Positions 24,985-33,611 of a stretch of 64,000 nt of DNA are shown piece after piece. Position numbers and translations under genes: made by a program. Origin of the DNA: Clostridiales bacterium Firm_16 (GTDB lineage: Bacteria; Bacillota; Clostridia; Saccharofermentanales; Saccharofermentanaceae); NCBI GenBank assembly GCA_001604185.1, contig LVAV01000013.1:62001-126000 (forward strand), read 5' to 3'. The notes below the pieces were generated by a model. It was not told the DNA's origin. It saw only the letters and a program-made list of their open reading frames with translations, and did not search any database. Each line of letters starts with the position of its first letter. The stretch's first letter is position 1.

Positions 24985-26640
24985 ATGTTACGTAAAAAAC
25001 TACTATCCCTTTCTCTCGCCGCCGCGCTGATCCTGGGCTGTGCCGCATGCAGGAAGCAGGAGGAAACTTCCCAGACCACCAAAGCACCGGTCACAAGTAC
25101 GACCACTACAGAAGCTACGACTGCCTCTTCGTCGGAGGAGACCACATCTTCAGAAGAGACGACATCTTCTGAAGAGACGACGGCGTCCACATCCGAGACA
25201 CCAGAAACATCGGAAACAAGTGCGTCTTCTGAGACCTCTTCCTCCGAAAAAAAGATCCCGAATGCCAGAAACAATATGCCGAAAGATTACGGTCTCGGAG
25301 AGCAGGACGAGGTCTCGGCAGAACTTCTCAAGCTGGACCGGGTCATCGGTGCGGAACGTAAGGGCCGTCCTACGGACAGCGGTATAAAGAAATACTATGT
25401 CATCTTCGAGATGCCCCTGGATTGGGAGCATCCGGAGAAAGGGACCTTCCCGCTTCGGACTACCTTCACCTATGTTTCCGACAAAGCCGCGAATGTATTC
25501 ACCTGTGACGGTTATAATCTCTCTGATTATCTGATCGAGATGGATAACTTGTACGGCGACTGGTATTCGATCGAAGCCAATCAGTTCCTGTGTGAGCACC
25601 GCTTCTTCGGTTCCTCTGTTCCGGAGGGGTTGTCTTCCGCAACTCTCGACTACTGGGATTGCCTGACAGACGAGAATGCCGCTGCGGATTTTCACCACAT
25701 TATTGAACAGTTCAAGACTTTCCTTACCGGAAAGTGGGTATTCACCGGCGGAAGTAAGGGCGGTCAGCTGACGCATATGCAGTCCCATTTCTATCCGGAT
25801 GATGCCGACCTCTACTTCTCTTTAGTCGCACCGGGTGGTGTATCCCAGGATGCTCCGGATTTCTTCGATTTCATCTATAACGAGATCGGTAATGACAAAT
25901 ATGGTGAGGCTACGGCGAAGATCCATCGTGAAGAGATGCTTCAGTTCCAGGTGGAAGCCATGAAGCTGAAGAGTAAGCTGGCGCCCAGATACTATCAGCT
26001 GGGTCTGGAAAGCGGATGCAGATTCACCGAATTTACCACGCCGGAGATCCTCTACGATATGGCCGTACTGGATGCCGCGACGATTACCTGGCAATACAAT
26101 CAGGATTTCTTCGAAGTGAAGCGCATCCTCGACTCGAAAGGTTCAGCCACATTCGAGGACGATATTTTCAATTATCTCGTCATCATGAACGAGCCCAGTG
26201 TCTGGTCCAATAATGATGAACTTTTCGCCTATTATGTGCAGGCCGCCAAGCAGAACGGTGAGCATGAATACGACTTCTCTTTCCTGCGTGAAGCGCTCCG
26301 CAAGGAAGGGCTGGAGAATCTTCTGACGGTTACCGAAGATATGGAGAAAGGACTTCTTTTCAAGATGGTATTCACGCCGGAGCAACTGGAAGCCTTCACC
26401 TTCGATTCGAAGGTCTATAACGATATGGTGGAATGGTCACATACGACGGAATCGCAGGTCATCATGTTATATGGTGGCGCTGACGTATGGTACAGCGTGC
26501 GTCTTCCGGACGTGGACGATAACGAGAATATCCATAGATACGTGGCGAAGAAGGATTCCCACATGGCTTCGATTATGGGACTGGAGCAGAGCGAGAGAGA
26601 CGAGATCAAGGCTCTGATGAAGAAGACGTTGGAAGCCTGA
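24985..26640 (+). CDS. S37-family tripeptidyl aminopeptidase-like lipoprotein
   Basis: This 551-residue exported protein has a signal peptide with lipobox (ILGC, Cys19), then a Ser/Thr/Glu linker with three repeats of SSEETT to about residue 92. The catalytic region matches PS-10 (MEROPS S37) peptidases: 'WVFTGGSKGGQLTHM' with nucleophile Ser257, a late 'LYGGADVWYSV' acid region and 'DSHMASI' His. It should release short peptides from protein N-termini at the cell surface. AGGAGA precedes the ATG. A terminator follows near 26699. The linker style is like that of the lipoprotein at 2596. Confidence 0.85.
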   Translation: MLRKKLLSLSLAAALILGCAACRKQEETSQTTKAPVTSTTTTEATTASSSEETTSSEETTSSEETTASTSETPETSETSASSETSSSEKKIPNARNNMPKDYGLGEQDEVSAELLKLDRVIGAERKGRPTDSGIKKYYVIFEMPLDWEHPEKGTFPLRTTFTYVSDKAANVFTCDGYNLSDYLIEMDNLYGDWYSIEANQFLCEHRFFGSSVPEGLSSATLDYWDCLTDENAAADFHHIIEQFKTFLTGKWVFTGGSKGGQLTHMQSHFYPDDADLYFSLVAPGGVSQDAPDFFDFIYNEIGNDKYGEATAKIHREEMLQFQVEAMKLKSKLAPRYYQLGLESGCRFTEFTTPEILYDMAVLDAATITWQYNQDFFEVKRILDSKGSATFEDDIFNYLVIMNEPSVWSNNDELFAYYVQAAKQNGEHEYDFSFLREALRKEGLENLLTVTEDMEKGLLFKMVFTPEQLEAFTFDSKVYNDMVEWSHTTESQVIMLYGGADVWYSVRLPDVDDNENIHRYVAKKDSHMASIMGLEQSERDEIKALMKKTLEA

Positions 26641-26676
26641 TGCAGAACATGTGACCGGATGCAGACAAATGCAAAA

Positions 26677-26745
26677 TGACCACTCGGGATAAAGTGAACC
26701 CCTGAAGCCGTACAGGCTTCGGGGGTTCTTCGATTCAGGTGGTCA
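26677..26745. terminator. nested terminator hairpin between convergent genes
   Basis: CCCCTGAAGCC (26699-26709) pairs with GGCTTCGGGGG, with TTCTT after it. This is embraced by a second perfect arm pair, AATGACCAC/GTGGTCATT. It probably ends the S37 peptidase transcript and perhaps the opposing TetR transcript. Confidence 0.75.
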
Positions 26746-27288
26746 TTATTTTATTGCGCTCTCTATAAATCCGTCGAAGAGTTCGCTTAAGTGATCGACC
26801 TTAGCATCTACATCGTCTTCCATATCGTCCCAGATGTATTCCAGGAAGAAGCCGATAAATGCGTAGGAATAGAACCGGGCGATCTCGCGGATCTTCTTCT
26901 CCGAAACATCTCTTCCGGAGGCTTTCTTACGAACGTAGCTGATGAATACTTTATCTGTGATCTCGAAGATATAGTGCTCCAGTTGTTCGCGGGACAGAGA
27001 GTCTACGATGTGGTGGATCAGTCTCGGATTATCGTGGCACATGCGGAAGAAGATCTTGATGCGTTTCTGCCAGCCGGCATAGTCATCTTCGTCTTTGCGG
27101 ATGTCCCGGAGCTTCATGCCGAACCATTCGTTCAGCAGTGCGTATTTGTCGCAGTAATGGTAGTAGAACGTGTTGGGACTGATGCCGCTGCGCTTGACCA
27201 AAGCGGAGACCGTGATCTTATCGAATGCCATCTCTTCCAGCATTTCTTCAAAAGCGCGCATGATCGCGCCTTTCGTCAACAGCGCCAT
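26746..27288 (-). CDS. TetR-family transcriptional regulator (DhaS-like C-terminus)
   Basis: A 180-residue protein. The helix-turn-helix is at about 24-48 ('KITVSALVKRSGISPNTFYYHY', split as ITVSALVKRSG + ISPNTFYYHY), a TetR N-terminal domain; the C-terminal all-helical part resembles the DhaS-type TetR_C_8 domain. Start is ATG 27288 with GGAGGAA six bases upstream; the longer frame is rejected. It is divergent from fabF with about 290 bases between, so it may control fabF or itself. No efflux gene is adjacent. Confidence 0.88.
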   Translation of the reverse strand: MALLTKGAIMRAFEEMLEEMAFDKITVSALVKRSGISPNTFYYHYCDKYALLNEWFGMKLRDIRKDEDDYAGWQKRIKIFFRMCHDNPRLIHHIVDSLSREQLEHYIFEITDKVFISYVRKKASGRDVSEKKIREIARFYSYAFIGFFLEYIWDDMEDDVDAKVDHLSELFDGFIESAIK

Positions 27289-27576
27289 TGCATATTCCTC
27301 CGTTCCTTTTTCCTGAATAGCATGATAACACATTTTGCCGAAGTCGGCGCAGGAACGCGGGGGCGGAATGTTAATGGGTCCGAGAATGGAGGGCGAGAAC
27401 AAAGGCGGGGCGAGAGCTTTTGCCGGAAAAATTTGCGCAAAAAGCCGGATTTATCCTAATTTCCATACTTTCCGGGATTTCCGCAAAATCGGATACATCG
27501 CTTTACTTGCCCGTTCCCTTTTCCCCGGAATTGTCTAAACTTGGTAATCGAAAGCAGTTCTGAAGGAAGGCTCAAC

Positions 27577-28806
27577 ATGGAAACGAGACGAGTTGTGGTT
27601 ACGGGAATGGGTGCCATTACCCCACTTGGAAATAATGTATCTTCATTCTGGAATGGTCTGAAGGAAGGCAGGAACGGCATCGGCCCCATCACGAAGGTCG
27701 ATGTTTCTGACTCCCCGGTCAAGCTTGCCGGTGAAGTCCGTGGTTTCGATCCCCGGGATTACATGGATTTCAAATCCGCCAAGCGTATGGAACTCTTCTC
27801 TCAGTATGCTGTGGCCGCGACGAGAGAGGCCCTTGTTGATTCGGGACTGGACCTTACCCGTGAGGATCCCTATCGCATGGGCGTCATCGTGGGATGTGGT
27901 ATCGGGGCCATGCAGAAGCATGAGAAAGAGATCCCGAAGTTTCTCAGCGGCATGAAGACAGATCCTCTCTATATCCCGCTGGTCATCACGAATATGGCTT
28001 CTGCCAACATTGCGATCCAGTTCGGCCTGAAGGGCAAGAACATGGACATTTCTACCGCCTGTGCCACCGGTTCTCATTGCATCGGGGAGGCCTATAATGC
28101 CATTCGTCTGGATGAAGCGGATCTCATCGTCTGCGGCGGGACCGAAGCCGCCATCACGGAATCGGCGATCAATGGTTTTGCCGCGTTAAAAGCTCTCTCC
28201 ACGACTTCTGACCCGGACCTGGCTTCGCGTCCTTTCGATAAGGACAGAGACGGTTTCGTCCTGGGAGAAGGTGCGGGCGTTCTGATCCTGGAAGAATACG
28301 AACATGCGGTCAGAAGAGGAGCGAAGATCCTCTCGGAGATCGTGGGATACGGTGTCACCAACGACGCCTACCATATCACCTCTCCGGCGCCGGACGGAAG
28401 CGGAGCCGGCATGGCCATGAAGATCGCCATGCGGCAGGCCGGACTTCAGCCTTCGGATATCGACTATATCAATGCACATGGTACGTCGACTCATCTGAAC
28501 GATCTATATGAAACACGTGCTATCAAGTTTGCCATGGGAAATGCGGCCGGATCGGTGTCTATCAATTCGACCAAATCCATGACCGGTCATCTGCTTGGAG
28601 GTGCAGGAGCCATCGAAGCCATCGTATGCATCTGCTCCATCTCCGACAGTTATATTCATCTCACCCGTAATTCCAGTTCCTGCGAATCGGAACTGGATCT
28701 GGACTATACCTTCCAGAAAGGGAAAATATGCCCCGTCCGCTATGCTATGAGCAACTCCCTTGGCTTCGGCGGACACAATGCCACCCTGCTCTTTCAGGCG
28801 GTCTGA
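27577..28806 (+). CDS. fabF: beta-ketoacyl-ACP synthase II
   Basis: A 409-residue condensing enzyme that elongates acyl-ACP with malonyl-ACP in fatty-acid synthesis. The Cys-His-His triad is visible: Cys162 in 'STACATGSH', His301 in 'NAHGTSTH' and His338 in 'SMTGHLLGG'. Start is ATG 27577 with AAGGAAGG upstream, not the TTG at 27541. It stands alone, away from a fab cluster, opposite a TetR gene. An 8-base inverted repeat (CAGGCGGT/ACCGCCTG) spans the stop codon and may help termination. Confidence 0.92.
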   Translation: METRRVVVTGMGAITPLGNNVSSFWNGLKEGRNGIGPITKVDVSDSPVKLAGEVRGFDPRDYMDFKSAKRMELFSQYAVAATREALVDSGLDLTREDPYRMGVIVGCGIGAMQKHEKEIPKFLSGMKTDPLYIPLVITNMASANIAIQFGLKGKNMDISTACATGSHCIGEAYNAIRLDEADLIVCGGTEAAITESAINGFAALKALSTTSDPDLASRPFDKDRDGFVLGEGAGVLILEEYEHAVRRGAKILSEIVGYGVTNDAYHITSPAPDGSGAGMAMKIAMRQAGLQPSDIDYINAHGTSTHLNDLYETRAIKFAMGNAAGSVSINSTKSMTGHLLGGAGAIEAIVCICSISDSYIHLTRNSSSCESELDLDYTFQKGKICPVRYAMSNSLGFGGHNATLLFQAV

Positions 28807-28960
28807 CCGCCTGAAGGGGCAAAAACCTCTTCCCCAAAACCGAAAATCAAACCAGTTCCACCGAAACCAGGGCGAGGCATATGAACCAGTGTCGTTCAAG
28901 GCGAGCGCGCCGGGAGCGACCTGACTGAGCCAATGGATATTGGGCGGGATTTGCCGCCGC
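28807..28960. other. intergenic, no clear element
   Basis: The 154 bases between the convergent fabF and amidase genes contain only the hairpin around the fabF stop. I see no ORF, promoter or T-tract terminator. Confidence 0.5.
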
Positions 28961-30427
28961 TTAAACTTCTCTCGAATACGGAATATCGTAGTTCCAGGGG
29001 CAGATCTCTTCGAAGGTTCTGGCCGCGGCCAGGACATCTTCATCGCGGAATTTCTTACCTACGATCTGCATGCCTACAGGAAGACCGGATGCGGTCAATC
29101 CAGCCGGAACCGAGGCAGCCGGATTTCCGGTGAAGTTCTCGAAGAAAGTCTCGCAGAATCCGATCAAGGGCTCGATCTTTCTTCCGTTGAGTTCCGTCGG
29201 GCCCTTCGTATTTCCGTCTGAGGCATTTCGGACCGGCGGGCAGATGGTCACCGGAGAGAGGATCAGATCGTACTGATCGAAGATGTCCTGCTGGGCATCC
29301 AGGATCTCAGTACGAAGCTCGTTGAAATAACGGTAGTCCATAACGGAGGAACGAAGCGCCACTTCATTCCAGTAGATGAATTCCTCCGGGATCTCGTCGC
29401 GATGGTCGCGGACCAGATCCAGACCTTCCTTCTTCCACAGTTCCATATCGATGGCGGTATCGATGCTGATGCTTCTGCACCACAGTTCAGAGAAGGCCAT
29501 CTGGTCATGGAGAAAATGGAAATGCACTTCTTCTACTTTCGCGCCGGCCAGCTCCATCTTCCAAGCGGCTTCCCGCACGATCTTCGCCACTTCCGGATCT
29601 ACGGTGAACACGTCAAAATCAGTCGTGAAAGCGATCTTCCAGTCGCGGATGGGCTTGCGCATGAGTTCGGTAAAATCTTTCTTCCCGTGATCCAGACTCA
29701 GCGGATCTCTCGGGTTATAGCGGGCCATATAGTTCAGCATCAGGGCGCTGTCTTCCACGGTCCTCGTGATGGCACCGTTAAAGCAGTAAGGATGCGTTGC
29801 CGTCCATCCGTCGGGGCGGCAGATGCTGGGGATCGTGCCCACAGATGCTTTGAAACCGAAGCATCCGCACCAGGCGGAAGGAATACGGATCGATCCGCCG
29901 CCGTCGGAACCCTCTGAGATGGGAAGCATACCGTCAGCTACTGCTGCGGCGGATCCTCCGGAAGAACCTCCGGAATTGTATTCTGTATTGAAAGGATTAC
30001 TCGTGGGACCATACATCTTATTGTCGCAGGTGCCACGGAATGCGAAGGCCGGTGCATTGGTCTTGCCTACGGCAATGGCACCTGCTTCAGCAGCGGCAAT
30101 GTAGAACATGGAATCGGCTTCGTCTTCCCGGATCAGGGAACGCACTCCGCCATGGGAATTGGTCCAACCTTTCTTCGAAGGAAGGAAATCCTTCAGGCCC
30201 ACAGGCACACCACAGAGCGGACCCACTTCTTCTCCCCGAGACAGCTTCTGTTCCAGAGCTTTTGCCGCAGAACGGGCTTCGTCAAAACGCGTATAGGTAA
30301 AAGCATGCAGACTCGGATCTCTTTTCGTGATCCGGTCTGCAAAATAATCGATGACTTCTGTAGGGGTGATGTGACCGCTTCGGACTTCCTGTCCCAGCGC
30401 CACACCGGACAATTTCTCTAGTTCCAT
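28961..30427 (-). CDS. amidase signature family enzyme
   Basis: A 488-residue hydrolase with the Ser-cisSer-Lys triad: Lys in 'VGLKDF', the GGSSGGSAAAVA box and 'GSDGGGSIRIPSAWCG'. It resembles GatA/AmiC-type amidases, but gatC and gatB are absent nearby, so a catabolic amidase acting on a small amide is more likely than the tRNA amidotransferase. It follows the VUT transporter gene by 39 bases on the same strand and may share its transcript. Confidence 0.87.
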   Translation of the reverse strand: MELEKLSGVALGQEVRSGHITPTEVIDYFADRITKRDPSLHAFTYTRFDEARSAAKALEQKLSRGEEVGPLCGVPVGLKDFLPSKKGWTNSHGGVRSLIREDEADSMFYIAAAEAGAIAVGKTNAPAFAFRGTCDNKMYGPTSNPFNTEYNSGGSSGGSAAAVADGMLPISEGSDGGGSIRIPSAWCGCFGFKASVGTIPSICRPDGWTATHPYCFNGAITRTVEDSALMLNYMARYNPRDPLSLDHGKKDFTELMRKPIRDWKIAFTTDFDVFTVDPEVAKIVREAAWKMELAGAKVEEVHFHFLHDQMAFSELWCRSISIDTAIDMELWKKEGLDLVRDHRDEIPEEFIYWNEVALRSSVMDYRYFNELRTEILDAQQDIFDQYDLILSPVTICPPVRNASDGNTKGPTELNGRKIEPLIGFCETFFENFTGNPAASVPAGLTASGLPVGMQIVGKKFRDEDVLAAARTFEEICPWNYDIPYSREV

Positions 30428-30466
30428 AGGATCCTGACCTCGTGCCGTATCCGGCGGTAGGAAGGC

Positions 30467-31216
30467 TTATGCCTGGGCTGCCTTCGCCATATGGTTGATG
30501 TATTCCTGTCCGACCTTTTCTTTCTCCCAACGTGTGGAAACACGGTATCCTACAGGAGAGAAGATCGCTTCTGCCAGAAGCTCGACGGCCATCGAGGTAG
30601 TGGAGCAGATCAGGACCTGTGTCCAGTTCCAGCCGAAGAATACATGGGAAACCATGGCGGAGAATACGAAATTATCGACCCACTGGGCAATACCCGTGGA
30701 GATGAGAGAACGCATGGCAAAACCACTGAAATGACCTTTGTCGATCTTTCTTCCGATGAAGTGATTCAGGGAAGAATTCACCAGGGTGGACAGGAACATA
30801 GCCGTAGCCGATCCGACTACGACATACCAGGCACCGCCGAAGGTGCTGTCGATGCCCTGAGTGATCAGTTCGCCGGTTGCGGCATCCGGTGCGGAATAGA
30901 AAGCAGCCCAGTTACCCGGCGCCATGCTCAGAAGCTTGAGGATGATCACGCAGACCACATTCACGCCGATCGCCAGGACCGAGATCTTGGTGGCGGCCTT
31001 CGGGCCGAAGCGCTTGCAGATGCAGTCCATGCAGAGGAATGAGATCCAGGACAGTGCCAGACCACAATTCAGACAGAAATACTCAGACCTGTACAATTCC
31101 TTGCTGGCCATGAGGTTCATGAAGACCACAGAGAGGATAAAAGCAGCCGTAACCATAGACGGCACACTACGTAAAAGAGTACGGTAATCTTCCCGTACGC
31201 GACGAATCGTTTCCAT
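30467..31216 (-). CDS. queuosine-precursor transporter (VUT/YhhQ family)
   Basis: A 249-residue integral membrane protein with about six helices and family blocks 'SVVFMNLMASKEL', 'SFLCMDCICKRFG', 'NSSLNHFIGRKI' and 'RSLISTGIAQWVDNFVFS'. It imports 7-deazaguanine queuosine precursors (preQ1, preQ0 or queuine). The leader contains a preQ1-I-like riboswitch, a direct functional match. The ribosome site AAAGGAG is part of that leader. Confidence 0.88.
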   Translation of the reverse strand: METIRRVREDYRTLLRSVPSMVTAAFILSVVFMNLMASKELYRSEYFCLNCGLALSWISFLCMDCICKRFGPKAATKISVLAIGVNVVCVIILKLLSMAPGNWAAFYSAPDAATGELITQGIDSTFGGAWYVVVGSATAMFLSTLVNSSLNHFIGRKIDKGHFSGFAMRSLISTGIAQWVDNFVFSAMVSHVFFGWNWTQVLICSTTSMAVELLAEAIFSPVGYRVSTRWEKEKVGQEYINHMAKAAQA

Positions 31217-31230
31217 ATAATTGCTCCTTT

Positions 31231-31273
31231 GGTTTTAGGTTTTACAAGCAGGATATCGGACCCGAACTGCTTG
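31231..31273 (-). ncRNA. preQ1 class-I-like riboswitch
   Basis: Minus-strand leader of the VUT transporter. Stem CAAGCAG/CTGCTTG (31267-31273 with 31245-31251) encloses a loop beginning UUCGGGU. The A-rich tail GUAAAACCUAA follows, where ACCU can pair with loop GGGU to make the H-type pseudoknot of preQ1-I aptamers. The SD AAAGGAG comes right after, so ligand binding would hide it and block translation. The known partner relationship of preQ1 aptamers with VUT transporters supports the call. Confidence 0.72.
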
Positions 31274-31297
31274 GCGAGAGAATCTCTGCGCACGTCT

Positions 31298-31325
31298 ATT
31301 ATAGTATGGATTTAAGGAATTGCAA
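31298..31325 (-). promoter_or_regulatory. promoter of the preQ1 leader/VUT gene
   Basis: TTGCAA (31320-31325), 16-base spacer, TATAAT (31298-31303) on the minus strand. Confidence 0.65.
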
Positions 31326-31354
31326 TCTTCTTTTCCTGATTTTTCGGATTATTC

Positions 31355-31387
31355 TGTTACTTTCACCATCGGATTCTCGTCTATAAT
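31355..31387 (+). promoter_or_regulatory. ECF-type promoter upstream of the sigma factor gene
   Basis: TGTTAC (31355-31360), a 17-base spacer and CGTC (31378-31381) resemble the TGAAAC...CGTC promoters of ECF sigma factors such as SigM and SigX. This suggests autoregulation. TATAAT immediately follows (31382-31387) and could also serve sigma-A. Confidence 0.5.
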
Positions 31388-31415
31388 GGTGAGAGAACGA
31401 AAGTGAGGATGGAAA

Positions 31416-31964
31416 ATGGAAGACGAAAGGATCATTGAACTGTATTTTGCCAGGGACGATTCCGCCATCAAGGCCAGTTCCGAGAAGTACGGATCATACT
31501 GTTCCGCGATCGCACAGAATATCCTGAACTGCCATGAGGACACGGAGGAGTGTGTCAACGACACCTGGCTCCGGGCCTGGAATGCCATACCTCCCACCCG
31601 ACCTTCCCGACTCTCGGTTTTCCTGGGACGGATCACGCGGAATCTGGCACTGGACCGGTACCGCAAAGACAACTCGCAGAAATACACGGGCAGCCGGACA
31701 GCACTTTGTCTGGAAGAATTAAGCGAGTGCATCGGGCAAGAAGACACCTCCATCGAAGACGATCTGGTATTAAGAGATCTTCTGGAGCATTTTCTGACAT
31801 CGATCCCCACCCGGGACAAAGACATCTTTCTCTACCGTTACTGGTATTTTCTTTCCGTCGAAGAGATCGCGGAAAGATGCCGGATCTCCGCAGGTGCCGT
31901 CAAGATGAACCTGATGCGGACCCGGAAGAAACTGAAAGAATTGCTTGATAAAGAAGGTGTATAA
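31416..31964 (+). CDS. ECF-family RNA polymerase sigma factor
   Basis: A 182-residue sigma-70 protein with only regions 2 and 4. Region 2 reads 'CHEDTEECVNDTWLRAWNAIPP' and 'FLGRITRNLALDRYRK'; region 4 reads 'RYWYFLSVEEIAERCRISAGAVKMNLMRTRKKL'. GTGAGGAT precedes the ATG. Its stop is one base before the start of a membrane-anchored serpin gene, the position in which anti-sigma genes normally occur. An ECF-like promoter lies upstream. Confidence 0.92.
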   Translation: MEDERIIELYFARDDSAIKASSEKYGSYCSAIAQNILNCHEDTEECVNDTWLRAWNAIPPTRPSRLSVFLGRITRNLALDRYRKDNSQKYTGSRTALCLEELSECIGQEDTSIEDDLVLRDLLEHFLTSIPTRDKDIFLYRYWYFLSVEEIAERCRISAGAVKMNLMRTRKKLKELLDKEGV

Positions 31965-31965
31965 C

Positions 31966-33432
31966 ATGAAAAAGAATGAGAAACTACTCGATACCATCGG
32001 GAAGATCGATGAGAGCCTGATCCCGGATCTTGCTCCTCGGAAAAAACACTCGAAAGTGATCCTGCTTTCCTCCATTGCGGTGGTTTGCGCCGCAGCCCTG
32101 CTTCTGTTGACGCTTTTCCCGCCGAAGATCCTGCAGAACCTCCGGGGCAAGAACTCCCAGACCGAGAGCCTCGCAGCCGCGAAGCTTCTTGCTTCTCCGA
32201 ACTACCCGAAGATGGCCGCCTATCCGGATGAATCCAAGTATTCCGACTGGGATCTGTTTCAGAAAGTCGATAAGGCCTGGCGGGATTCCCGCTCGGCTCT
32301 GCAGGACCAGCCAACCGGATACCAGACAGGGTACAATACTTTCTTTTCGGAATCGATCCGGACTCTGGCAGATCCGAAATCATCCGAGAACTTTGTCTTC
32401 TCGCCCATCAGCCTGTATCTTGCCCTCAGTATGACCGCCGAGGTCACCGACGGGCAGAGCCGTCAGCAGATCCTGGATGCACTGCACCAGTCTGACATCG
32501 AAACCCTACGTGCTAACGCCAAAGCACTTTTCGAAGCGAACTACATTGACGATGGTGTAGGTAAATGCCTGCTGGCCAATTCCCTCTGGACCAACAGTAA
32601 ATGTGCTTACAACCAGAAAACAATGGATCGTCTGGCCGATACCTACTATGCTTCCGCCTTCACCGGCGATCCGACCTCCCCTCAATACACGTCTCTTTTC
32701 CGTTCCTGGATCAATAACCAGACCGATGGTCTCCTTTCCGAGTATGTGGATCAGATTGAACTGGATCCCCAGACCATTCTGGCTCTGGCCTCTACCGTAA
32801 ACTATAGCGGAAAGTGGGCAGACCCCTTCGACGAGACATCGACCAAGCCTTCCACCTTCCATGCCCCGAACGCCGACATCACCTGTGATTTCCTGAAAAG
32901 AAGTATGGAAACCACATTCTTCAGGGGCGAGAATTTCGATTCCGTCTGCCTGAATATGACCGAGAACGGATATATGCGCCTGATCCTTCCCAACGAAGGA
33001 ACCACTGCAGCGGACCTGCTTTCTGACGAGGAATGCATGAACTATCTTCTGAACAAGAATATCGTTCCAAACAAATTTATGACGGTGAATCTTTCCCTTC
33101 CGAAGTTCGATGTCTCTTCTTCCTTAAAGCTGAAAGAAGGAATTGAGAAACTGGGCGTCACCGATATCTTTGACGACTCCCGTTCCAACTTCACGCCACT
33201 GGGTGACGATCTTTCCGGACTTTACGTATCCCAGGCCGAACAGGACGTCCGTGTCATGATCGATGAAGAAGGATGCAAAGCCGCAGCGGTCACCGTTATG
33301 GGGGTGTGCGGTTCGGCCTTGCCGCCGGATGACAAGATCGATCTTACATTCGACCGTCCTTTCCTCTTCGAGATTGTCAGCAGCACCGGTACCCCGCTCT
33401 TCATCGGGATCGTCAATACTCCCGAAGCTTGA
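31966..33432 (+). CDS. membrane-anchored serpin, probable anti-sigma partner
   Basis: A 488-residue protein. Residues 1-30 are a short charged cytoplasmic part, 31-52 a TM helix, 53-110 a linker and about 115-488 a serpin fold ('FVFSPISLYLALSMTAEV', 'TVNYSGKWADPF', 'DRPFLFEIV'). The reactive-centre hinge EEGCKAAAVT begins at 434, with small residues as needed for loop insertion; counting 17 residues places Ser-Ala near P1-P1'. The inhibitory domain is outside the cell. The cytoplasmic stub next to an ECF gene suggests an anti-sigma role in which protease attack on the serpin releases sigma. ATG 31966 is preferred over the TTG at 31945. Confidence 0.85.
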   Translation: MKKNEKLLDTIGKIDESLIPDLAPRKKHSKVILLSSIAVVCAAALLLLTLFPPKILQNLRGKNSQTESLAAAKLLASPNYPKMAAYPDESKYSDWDLFQKVDKAWRDSRSALQDQPTGYQTGYNTFFSESIRTLADPKSSENFVFSPISLYLALSMTAEVTDGQSRQQILDALHQSDIETLRANAKALFEANYIDDGVGKCLLANSLWTNSKCAYNQKTMDRLADTYYASAFTGDPTSPQYTSLFRSWINNQTDGLLSEYVDQIELDPQTILALASTVNYSGKWADPFDETSTKPSTFHAPNADITCDFLKRSMETTFFRGENFDSVCLNMTENGYMRLILPNEGTTAADLLSDEECMNYLLNKNIVPNKFMTVNLSLPKFDVSSSLKLKEGIEKLGVTDIFDDSRSNFTPLGDDLSGLYVSQAEQDVRVMIDEEGCKAAAVTVMGVCGSALPPDDKIDLTFDRPFLFEIVSSTGTPLFIGIVNTPEA

Positions 33433-33440
33433 TTCTCCGC

Positions 33441-33503
33441 ATTACCTACCGTATAAATAGGTCTTGCTATTGAATTACCCACTTACCTTTCGGTATAATA
33501 GGT
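33441..33503. promoter_or_regulatory. twin operators around the rrf2 promoter
   Basis: Two similar imperfect inverted repeats, TTACCTACCGTATAAATAGGT ending at 33462 and TTACCTTTCGGTATAATAGG starting at 33483, are spaced 41 bases apart. The second overlaps the -10 box. Arms are ACCTA/TAGGT and ACCT/AGGT. The arrangement suggests autoregulation by the downstream Rrf2 protein. Confidence 0.5.
33470..33499 (+). promoter_or_regulatory. promoter of the rrf2 transcript
   Basis: TTGAAT (33470-33475), 18-base spacer, TATAAT (33494-33499). A leader hairpin AAACCGC/GCGGTTT lies downstream. Confidence 0.65.
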
Positions 33504-33575
33504 GATACACGGAAACAGAAACCGCACGGTATATTCCGGCGGTTTCTTGCTTCGGTCTGAAGGAGGATCGGCTTT

Positions 33576-33611
33576 ATGGAGCCATACCTCGAGAAAGGAG
33601 TACACCTATGA
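33576..33611 (+). CDS. 11-residue leader peptide MEPYLEKGVHL
   Basis: AAGGAGG precedes ATG 33576; eleven codons end in TGA that overlaps the rrf2 ATG (ATGA). The second ribosome site AAAGGAG lies within the mini-ORF. The layout implies translational coupling of the Rrf2 gene to a leader peptide. Confidence 0.5.
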   Translation: MEPYLEKGVHL

